From positions 1 to 28,186 of IMG/VR virus record IMGVR_UViG_3300021420_000104: a DNA stretch of 28,186 nucleotides. One strand, written 5' to 3'. Source of the stretch: a virus. A program made the translations under genes and the position numbers. This document shows, one piece after another, positions 14,474 through 20,387 of the stretch. The notes beneath the pieces are model-generated. The model was not told where the DNA came from and ran no database searches. It was given only the letters and a program-made list of their open reading frames with translations. The stretch's first letter is position 1; each line of letters starts with the position of its first letter.

Positions 14474-15475
14474 TTAGACCGACGAGAACTGCGTCGCACC
14501 GAAGAACGGGGCCACGGTGGTGGAGGTGATGCCTGCAGCGGCGACCGCGGTCGGAGTAACAACCATCTGCAGGCGGACCACGCCGTTCGACGCGGTGGTG
14601 CTCTCGAAGATGCCGCGCACGTCGGCGGTGGTCGAGGTTGCCGTCGCAGTCGAGGCTAGCGGCAGGATGAAGGTCGCCGACGACAGCGGAACAACCGGGC
14701 TCTGGCTCGATCCGACGTTGGACGCGACGATGGCGACCTGCGCGTTGAGACCGACATACGGCGTATAGAACGGCATGCCGTAGTGATCGGTGAAGCCGAT
14801 CGAGACGCCGGTTGAGGCCGGGGTCGTCGTGTTGGTGATCGCCGAGATGTACTTGAACGCCTTCTGCCCGGTGATGGTGACGCCCGACGAGTTGCTAGTG
14901 CCCTGCGAGAGCGCCAGCGTTTCGGTCATCTTGTAACCGTACATATCGCGGCCGGCGACGGTGAACACGCCAGCGTCGGTCGTGGACGATGTCGTGATCG
15001 AGACGCAACGGCCGGTACCGGCAGCCGGGTTCCAGACGCACTCGCTCGCCGCCGAGCCGAAGGTCAGGTAGGCCGCGGTGGAGTCAATCGCGAGCAGCGT
15101 GCCGGTCGCCTTGCCGGTCTCCGGCGCGATGATCGTGGTGGTGATGACGCCGGTAGCCGTGCTCGAAAGCGTGAAGTTGGTAACGCCGCTCGAAGTGCCG
15201 GTCGAGGTGAAGAACGCCGACGTGTTGACGGTCGCCGGCACGTAGTCGACGGTCGCGACGTTGTTGTAGAAGTTCATGAACAGGCGCGACGCGCCCTGCC
15301 CCGGCTGATAGCTGTACGCTACCCGCGGGTCCATCATGGAGTCGCCAAGGTCCGAGAACATCGGAGCACGCTGTTCGTTGTGCTCGAAGTCCAGGCCGAG
15401 GATGCCGGTGCCGGCGCTCGACGTCTGTACCGTGCCGAACTGGCCGATAGGTCCCGAGAATGCAGTGATGGTCAT
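14474..15475 (-). CDS. virion structural protein, 333 residues
   Basis: A 333-residue protein beginning MTITAFSGPIGQFGTVQTSS. The N-terminal third holds NEQRAPMFSDLGDSMMDPRV and YQPGQGASRLFMNFY, conserved in related phage clusters. The rest is Ser/Thr-rich beta structure (FTVAGRDMYGYKMTETLALS). It sits directly downstream of the major capsid gene, so a head-decoration or minor capsid role is plausible. A ribosome site GGAG precedes ATG 15475. It is separated from the capsid stop by 12 nt and belongs to the same unit. Confidence 0.65.
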   Translation of the reverse strand: MTITAFSGPIGQFGTVQTSSAGTGILGLDFEHNEQRAPMFSDLGDSMMDPRVAYSYQPGQGASRLFMNFYNNVATVDYVPATVNTSAFFTSTGTSSGVTNFTLSSTATGVITTTIIAPETGKATGTLLAIDSTAAYLTFGSAASECVWNPAAGTGRCVSITTSSTTDAGVFTVAGRDMYGYKMTETLALSQGTSNSSGVTITGQKAFKYISAITNTTTPASTGVSIGFTDHYGMPFYTPYVGLNAQVAIVASNVGSSQSPVVPLSSATFILPLASTATATSTTADVRGIFESTTASNGVVRLQMVVTPTAVAAAGITSTTVAPFFGATQFSSV

Positions 15476-15487
15476 GCGTTCACTCCA

Positions 15488-16402
15488 TCACGAGGTCGGG
15501 AACGTGCCGTAGATGTGCCGCCAGTCGTAGTAGGACGGGACGTAACGCTGGTAGCCCTTGACCAGGAGGTTGTCGGTCGAGAACTCGACACTCATGTCGG
15601 TCTCGAAAGGCTTACGGCTAAAGAACACCAGGCCCGGCACGTTCGTGAGCACGAACCACGCGAAGGACGACGACAGGTAGTCGTAAACGAAGTAGCCTTC
15701 CTTGAAGGACTGCTCCATTTCCTTGACCGCGTTGATGTCGTTGTTGCCGGTGCCGACGCGAAGCTCCGAACGAAACAGACGCGCTGCGATTGGCTCAAGG
15801 TTCGGCGGAACGATCAGCTTCTGACCGCGCGCATGCTGCTTGAGGCCGGCGTTGGTCTTCCAGGTCGACCGGATCGTGATCCCCGCGTTGAGCAGCGAAG
15901 TCTCGTTCAGCGAGACGTCCGGCGACGGCTGGTTTGCAATGCTGGTACCGTCGATCGGGTGCGCGGTGTTGATCAGCGAAACGCCGTCGCCCTGCACCTG
16001 GGTGTTGAACACGGTCGCGTTGTTGAGGATGTTGGCTGCGTAGACCTCCTCGGTCTCCTTGAAAGCCTCCATCAACCCATCGTTGTTAGGACCGAACTCC
16101 CCCTTATAGAGGTTGTCGTCTATACTTGGCCTCGTCATTGCATACATAAGTGCAATTTCGAAGGATTGCGCGTTGTAGATGTAGCGCTGTCCGGCGTTGT
16201 TGTCGGTCGCGCTTGGTGCGCCTTCGTTCTTAAGCTGCGCGTATCCGAGGTACCGCATCGAAGCGCGACGCTCCAATGCCATGTTGGAGTCGACCTGCTT
16301 GAAAATCTGCGGCCACTGCCGCTCGATCATCGGGTAGCGGCCATCAATTCCCCAGAGGCCCGGGAGAAGGAGGTCCTTGATCTGTGCGAGTGCGACGGGC
16401 AT
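15488..16402 (-). CDS. major capsid protein, Mu gpT-like HK97 fold
   Basis: A 304-residue protein. Start MPVALAQIKDLLLPGLWGID, then a helical and beta mix. NTAHPIDGTSIANQPSPDVS (about 144-163), followed by SLLNAGITIRSTWKTNAG, matches the Mu-type major head subunit, as does LKQHARGQKLIVPPNLEPIA later. Length fits that family (about 300 residues). The E-loop-like N-terminal half and the C-terminal DWRHIYGTF ending are compatible with the HK97 fold. GGGGGA about 9 nt before ATG 16402 predicts strong translation, fitting a copy-rich protein. No separate protease was found; the scaffold precursor lies two genes upstream. Confidence 0.85.
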   Translation of the reverse strand: MPVALAQIKDLLLPGLWGIDGRYPMIERQWPQIFKQVDSNMALERRASMRYLGYAQLKNEGAPSATDNNAGQRYIYNAQSFEIALMYAMTRPSIDDNLYKGEFGPNNDGLMEAFKETEEVYAANILNNATVFNTQVQGDGVSLINTAHPIDGTSIANQPSPDVSLNETSLLNAGITIRSTWKTNAGLKQHARGQKLIVPPNLEPIAARLFRSELRVGTGNNDINAVKEMEQSFKEGYFVYDYLSSSFAWFVLTNVPGLVFFSRKPFETDMSVEFSTDNLLVKGYQRYVPSYYDWRHIYGTFPTS

Positions 16403-16416
16403 TTACGTGTTCCCCC

Positions 16417-17115
16417 TTACGTGCTGCGCGGCGTGAGAGAGAGACGGTCGCAGTTGTTCATGCGGACAACGACGATGTTCGCCGGGTTGGAGTTATCGAG
16501 TCCGTTGACGATTCCGCCCGAGACCGACGAGTTGAAGTTGACGTTGCCGGTCGCGCCACCGCCCGGCGCATAAGCCGAGTAGAAGTCGACGAGACGGAAT
16601 GGCAGCGCGCTTGAGCCTCCGTAGGAGGTAGCCTGCAACGTGATGTTCGAATAACCGGTCAGGGTGTTGCCGGTGGTGCTGCCGGTCGAGATCGAGATGT
16701 TGAGGCCGATATAGCTCGACGTGATCGCGGCGTTGGTCGACGCCTGCACGAGGAAAAGCTCTTCGGGATCGTCGACAACGTAGGCTTTGATGTCGCCGGT
16801 CGAACCGGTGATCGTGCCCTGATACGAATTGCTCCAGACCACGCGCTGAACGCTCGGCTGGTACTGGTAGCAACCTTGGAAGATGCCGCGGACCAAGAAG
16901 CCGCTGGAATTGTTGCTAAGCTGCACCGACGTGACGTAGGCGCCGGAGTTGTTGGTGCCGAAGCCGCTCGACGTCACCACCGGATCGCCACGGAAAATAT
17001 ATCCGGCGTCAGTCGACGCGATCCAGACCTCGGTCATGCCGGCGGTCGGAGACCCGCCATCCATGCGCTTGAAGGTCTGGAAGCCCAGAGTTGGAGAACC
17101 AAGGGTGTTAGTCAT
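16417..17115 (-). CDS. capsid-associated protein
   Basis: A 232-residue protein starting at ATG 17115 (MTNTLGSPTLGFQTFKRMDG), with TTTTGGAG about 10 nt upstream. A TTG at 17130 is in frame but less likely. Internal motifs TEVWIASTDAGYIFRGDPVV and GIFQGCYQYQPSVQ, then AYVVDDPEELFLVQ, recur in proteins just before Mu-like capsid genes. Ser/Thr-rich beta structure dominates the rest. A decoration or capsid-stabilising role is inferred by position and pattern. It is the first gene after palindrome D and its attached hairpin, with a 5' leader of about 100 nt before the start. Confidence 0.65.
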   Translation of the reverse strand: MTNTLGSPTLGFQTFKRMDGGSPTAGMTEVWIASTDAGYIFRGDPVVTSSGFGTNNSGAYVTSVQLSNNSSGFLVRGIFQGCYQYQPSVQRVVWSNSYQGTITGSTGDIKAYVVDDPEELFLVQASTNAAITSSYIGLNISISTGSTTGNTLTGYSNITLQATSYGGSSALPFRLVDFYSAYAPGGGATGNVNFNSSVSGGIVNGLDNSNPANIVVVRMNNCDRLSLTPRST

Positions 17116-17195
17116 CGTGGACGGCTCCAAAATGAGATCAGCGCGACGACACGTCGGCGATCATCAGTCCGAGCCTCCACGGCGTGCGGAGGGCA

Positions 17196-17224
17196 ATCAT
17201 TAGGGCCAGCGCGGCCCTAATGAT
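17196..17224 (-). repeat. 12-bp perfect inverted repeat in the leader before the capsid genes
   Basis: Arms ATCATTAGGGCC (17196-17207) and GGCCCTAATGAT (17213-17224) are perfect inverted copies around a 5-nt loop. It immediately follows palindrome D on the coding strand and lies about 80 nt before the ATG at 17115. There is no T-tract on either side, so it is not a standard intrinsic terminator; it could be an mRNA stability stem, a second operator half or an attenuator. Confidence 0.75.
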
Positions 17225-17225
17225 C

Positions 17226-17239
17226 TGACCATTAGTTCA
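17226..17239 (-). promoter_or_regulatory. palindrome D, operator-like element
   Basis: Core TGACC-ATTA-GTTCA. On the coding strand the upstream arm is CAAGAAATGAAC, identical to the best-conserved half-site, while the downstream arm GGTCAGATC has diverged (about 7 of 12 pairs). It lies in the 150-bp gap between the conserved protein ending at 17266 and the capsid-associated gene. Confidence 0.6.
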
Positions 17240-17265
17240 TTTCTTGAAGTTCGTCAAGCCGGCGG

Positions 17266-17910
17266 TCATTCAGGTATCTCGACGCGCTCCAGCGTCTTCT
17301 TCACCTGGTTGCGCACGCTGCGGTGGTCGCTGCCGGTGACACCCGGAATACCGCGTCCGATCTGCTCTTCCGAAATCTGCAGCGGCAACGCAGCATCACG
17401 ATCCATCGCGCGGCGCGATTTCTGGTGAAGCGCCACGGGACGCGCCACGAGCAGACAGTCATCGACGCCGATCGCGTCATCCTGACCCTTTGGCATGAAT
17501 AGGCCGTCGAGAAGACCATCGAAGTCCGACTGATGCACCGGGGTCCAGCCGCCCTTGGTCATCTTCGAAAGCTCCTGCGGAGTCTCCTGGCCACGCACCG
17601 AGCGCGTCACCCACTGCAGCGCGACACCATCGCGATGTAGCGCGAACAGAATATCGTCGGGTATCTTGAGGCGATCTACCGCATCGAGGCCGACGCCCAT
17701 GAAATCTTCGCTCTCCCAATTCGGGCGAGCTTTCATCTTCATGAGCAGAGACGGTTTGGTTTGTGCGCGATCGGCCGCGGCCTTCACTTCCTCGACCGTC
17801 TTTGTCGCCCGCGGTTTACCCTTCGGCCATCCGCCGCGACGAGCCTTTACAGGTTCACCATCCGGAACAATGGAGGGCGATGCCCGTAGTTTCTTGATTC
17901 CGTCGCTCAC
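17266..17910 (-). CDS. conserved phage protein between scaffold and capsid genes
   Basis: A 214-residue protein. The basic N terminus (ARRGGWPKGKPRATK) is followed by LLMKMKARPNWESEDFMGVG and QWVTRSVRGQETPQ. WTPVHQSDFDGLLDGLFMPK follows near residue 120, then DDCLLVARP. This order of short motifs is widespread in phages of Proteobacteria and is always near the capsid genes, but I know no function for it. The start is GTG 17910, overlapping the scaffold stop (GTGA). It ends the unit that begins at palindrome E. Confidence 0.7.
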   Translation of the reverse strand: MSDGIKKLRASPSIVPDGEPVKARRGGWPKGKPRATKTVEEVKAAADRAQTKPSLLMKMKARPNWESEDFMGVGLDAVDRLKIPDDILFALHRDGVALQWVTRSVRGQETPQELSKMTKGGWTPVHQSDFDGLLDGLFMPKGQDDAIGVDDCLLVARPVALHQKSRRAMDRDAALPLQISEEQIGRGIPGVTGSDHRSVRNQVKKTLERVEIPE

Positions 17911-18974
17911 TGCTTCTGCTCCGAGTAGCTGCCATTGGCCTTCATTTGCTGGTACTTCCGCTTGTTCTGCGCGTAGATGTATTCTTTCTGCGCATTGGTC
18001 AGCGGGGCCATATCAGGGCGATCGACGATTGACGCACGCGCAATCGCGACCTCCTCCGGCGTCAACGTCATCTTGTTCGACGACTGACGCTGTCCGGTTG
18101 GCGTGGGTACGTCGCGGGAAACCGGGGCGGACACGGGCATGCTCCTTTTCTGTGGCTGTGGTGGTGGGTCTGGGGTTGTTGGTGATGGTGCCTGGCGCAA
18201 GCCAAGCTGGCCTTCGAGCGCTTCGAGATAGCGCGGCGTGCCCATGTGGCCTTCGCCGCCGGCTTCATCGAGCGCTTTGAAATGCGCATGGCCCAATTCC
18301 GCGTTTTTGCGCGGGTCAGTCAGGTATTCCTTGTGGCCGCGGAGCCATTGCTTCGCGCCATCCGGGACCTGCATCGCGGCGATGCTCTGTTCCACGGGGT
18401 CGCTGGCCCTTGGTGCCGGCGCAGGCGTCGGCTTGGCCTCGCGCTTGGTCTCGAAGGCGCGCTTGCCATCCTCAAGACGGTCGAGCCGCGCACTCGCGGT
18501 CGCCAACACGCGCTGCGCCTTGGTAGCCATTCCCCAATCGCCGGCAGCGGCAGCCGCGGCGTAGTCGGCTTCGGCCTTGTCCAGCGCCGACTGTTCAGCG
18601 GCAATTGCGGTCAGGACGGAATTGTATTCGGCTTCCTCGCGACCGCCGCGCTCTTGCTCCAGCTCGGCAATCCGATCGCGCTCACGCCGGAGCGCTTCAT
18701 CACGCTCACGCTGCGCCGTGCGCTGTAGCTCTTCGGCACGTTGCTGAGCGGCAAGCGCCTTCTGCAAGGCGTCATCTTCGACCGGTTCCGGCGCAGGTTT
18801 TGGCGCAGGCTTCGGCTCGGGTGTTACCTTCTCTTCGCTAGGTGCTTGAGCAAGATCAATCTGGATATCGCCAATATCGTCTTCCTGCAGCTCGATCTCG
18901 ATCGCATCGGTCGGCAATGGCTCTTCCGGCGGATTGATAACAGGCTTGACCGGCGGCGGCTTAAGTCGTGGCAT
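17907..18974 (-). CDS. probable head scaffolding protein
   Basis: A 355-residue protein starting at ATG 18974 (MPRLKPPPVKPVINPPEEPL), fixed by overlap with the co-chaperonin stop (TAATG). It has a Pro-rich start, an acidic segment (IEIELQEDDIGDIQIDLAQA), a long charged coiled coil (about 80-190, with RAEELQRTAQRERDEALRRE), a Pro-rich hinge and a basic C-terminal helix. That composition, with the position upstream of the capsid gene, is typical of phage scaffold proteins, which carry a C-terminal capsid-binding helix. No protease motif is visible within it. Assignment is by composition and position. Confidence 0.6.
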   Translation of the reverse strand: MPRLKPPPVKPVINPPEEPLPTDAIEIELQEDDIGDIQIDLAQAPSEEKVTPEPKPAPKPAPEPVEDDALQKALAAQQRAEELQRTAQRERDEALRRERDRIAELEQERGGREEAEYNSVLTAIAAEQSALDKAEADYAAAAAAGDWGMATKAQRVLATASARLDRLEDGKRAFETKREAKPTPAPAPRASDPVEQSIAAMQVPDGAKQWLRGHKEYLTDPRKNAELGHAHFKALDEAGGEGHMGTPRYLEALEGQLGLRQAPSPTTPDPPPQPQKRSMPVSAPVSRDVPTPTGQRQSSNKMTLTPEEVAIARASIVDRPDMAPLTNAQKEYIYAQNKRKYQQMKANGSYSEQKQ

Positions 18975-19387
18975 TAGAACACCATCGCGGGGTTGGAAAT
19001 GACCATGCGGATTTTGTCGTATGGGACCAGCCGGCACGCGGTGCCGTTGATCTGCACCGGCCAAGCATCCTTGATCTGGTAGACAACCCAGGTCCCAACG
19101 CGCGCGTTCTCGCCTTTGTCGTCGTCATCTTCCCAATCGCCGTAGGCCAGCGGCCCGGTCTTGAGCACGAGCCCGACCTTGCCTTGGTACTCGTCTTCCT
19201 TCAGCACTTCGGTTGGACGAATGATGCCGCCCGCGGTCTTTTCATTGCGGATGTAAGTGCCGAGCAGCACAAGATCGGAGGCGACTCTCTCCCGTGTGAG
19301 ATCGCCGACAGCAATCAAGATCGCAGCCTTCGGGTCTTTCGCCTGGCTGATCTGCTCGATCTTCGAGGCGCTAAGCACCGCCGTCAT
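18974..19387 (-). CDS. phage GroES-like co-chaperonin
   Basis: A 137-residue protein. Residues 37-58 (SDLVLLGTYIRNEKTAGGII) include a segment resembling the GroES mobile loop (TAGGIIRP). YQGKVGLVLKTGP (67-79) is the first conserved barrel motif and GTWVVYQIKDAWPVQINGTA (98-117) the second; the C-terminal strand is CRLVPYDKIRMVIS. This is the Cpn10 barrel carried by some phages, which adapts host GroEL to fold capsid proteins. Residues 84-95 form a very acidic insertion (DWEDDDDKGENA). GGAG lies upstream of ATG 19387. It is placed between portal-side genes and the scaffold, consistent with head assembly. Confidence 0.75.
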   Translation of the reverse strand: MTAVLSASKIEQISQAKDPKAAILIAVGDLTRERVASDLVLLGTYIRNEKTAGGIIRPTEVLKEDEYQGKVGLVLKTGPLAYGDWEDDDDKGENARVGTWVVYQIKDAWPVQINGTACRLVPYDKIRMVISNPAMVF

Positions 19388-19577
19388 TAGGTTCTTCTCC
19401 ACTCAATTTGAAATCAGCTTCGGCGGAAAACTGCAGCGCCTCGTCGAGGCCCTGCACCTTGCCGCAGTTCATGTAGTAGACATCCTTCGGCAGCCCGTTC
19501 GCGGATGCCTCAAGCAATGTCTGTCGCCGCTCAGCGATCAGTTGCTCCAGCACCCGCGAGTGCGCGCTCTTGCTCAC
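19371..19577 (-). CDS. small phage protein, 68 residues
   Basis: A 68-residue protein starting at GTG 19577 (MSKSAHSRVLEQLIAERRQT) and overlapping the previous stop as GTGA. It has a helical start, then YYMNCGKVQGLDEALQF, a pattern recurrent in small proteins encoded near portal genes; function unknown. Its end overlaps the start of the co-chaperonin gene by 17 bases. No metal site or membrane segment was recognised. Confidence 0.6.
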   Translation of the reverse strand: MSKSAHSRVLEQLIAERRQTLLEASANGLPKDVYYMNCGKVQGLDEALQFSAEADFKLSGEEPNDGGA

Positions 19578-20128
19578 TTCTTGCCCTTCTGCTTGTGGGC
19601 CTTCTCTTCACGGCCAACGCCGGTCGCGGCGCCGCCGCGGAAGTAGCTGTTCTTGGAAGCGCGTTCGCTCCACTTCGAGATGTTGCCCTTCGTCGCTTCG
19701 CCCGCGATGTGGTTGGCGCGACCACCACGAGCGCGCATCGGCATGCCCGGCGGCGGCGCTCCCGGCGGCATGCCAGGAGGTCCACCAGGCGGTCCGCCCA
19801 TCGGGCCGGGTGGCAAACCTGCACCGGGTGGGGGTGGCCCTGCAGGTCCAGCCATCGGCGGAGCCGCCTGGTGATGCGGAACGACGATGATATTGGTCTG
19901 GTGACCACTCTTGTGGCCCTTGACCTTGCCGCCGCGCGCATACTTCTTCGGCGCAGCGTCGCCGGAAACCTTCGCGCCGTGGTGCTCGGCGGCGGTCTTG
20001 CTCGTTACCTTCGAGAACGCCGGCCGCTTATGGTGCTCCATTGCGCCGGTTGGCTCGCCCTTAAGGATTGCGTGCACGCGACGGTGCGAAACCTGATGCT
20101 CGCGGTGCATGTGGTGCGAATGTGCCAT
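19574..20128 (-). CDS. His-, Gly- and Pro-rich virion-cluster protein
   Basis: A 184-residue protein. It begins MAHSHHMHREHQVSHRRVHA and continues with a basic His/Lys section (ARGGKVKGHKSGHQTNIIVV). A collagen-like run of Gly-Pro-Pro triplets occupies about residues 94-130, and ARGGRANHIAGEATKGNISK and RGGAATGVGREEKAHKQ follow near the end. It shares HGG/RGG-type elements with the frameshifted His-rich gene at 14011-14459, so the two may be related. Function unknown; virion or DNA-binding association is inferred from charge and position. One base separates its start from the previous stop. Confidence 0.6.
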   Translation of the reverse strand: MAHSHHMHREHQVSHRRVHAILKGEPTGAMEHHKRPAFSKVTSKTAAEHHGAKVSGDAAPKKYARGGKVKGHKSGHQTNIIVVPHHQAAPPMAGPAGPPPPGAGLPPGPMGGPPGGPPGMPPGAPPPGMPMRARGGRANHIAGEATKGNISKWSERASKNSYFRGGAATGVGREEKAHKQKGKK

Positions 20129-20129
20129 G

Positions 20130-20387
20130 TCAGACTTTCTCCAGTTGACGCTCTATGTTTTTAACGATGCGCGCATACGCTGCATCGGACCCATCTGGGT
20201 CGTTTGTGCTGAACAAATCATCGAGGTCGCCCTCGGTCGCGATGAAATCATCATTCGGTCTACCCACGATTTTGACGCCATCGCGGTATGCTCCGTGCAG
20301 ATGCTCGCGTTCGTGTGCCGGGTAAAAGTTCACTCCATACCTCGCGAACATCTTTTCGAAACGCACAAGATCACGCTCTCGTATCAT
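20130..20387 (-). CDS. small protein downstream of the portal gene, 85 residues
   Basis: An 85-residue protein beginning MIRERDLVRFEKMFARYGVN, with AHEREHLHGAYRDGVKIVGR and an acidic second half (EGDLDDLFSTNDPDGSD), ending in a helix (AYARIVKNIERQLEKV). No family was recognised. The ATG overlaps the portal stop (ATGA), so its translation depends on portal translation. Single-domain, soluble, no signal peptide. Confidence 0.6.
   Translation of the reverse strand: MIRERDLVRFEKMFARYGVNFYPAHEREHLHGAYRDGVKIVGRPNDDFIATEGDLDDLFSTNDPDGSDAAYARIVKNIERQLEKV

Noticed and set aside
14011-14562. A single 183-codon minus-strand gene covering the His-rich gene in another frame
   Set aside because: Its first half is an Arg/Pro-rich shadow of the His-rich frame and of the previous gene; only the last third carries conserved sequence, better explained by a frameshift.
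17196-17224. Inverted repeat as an intrinsic terminator
   Set aside because: No T-tract follows on either strand and it lies before, not after, the palindrome-defined boundary.
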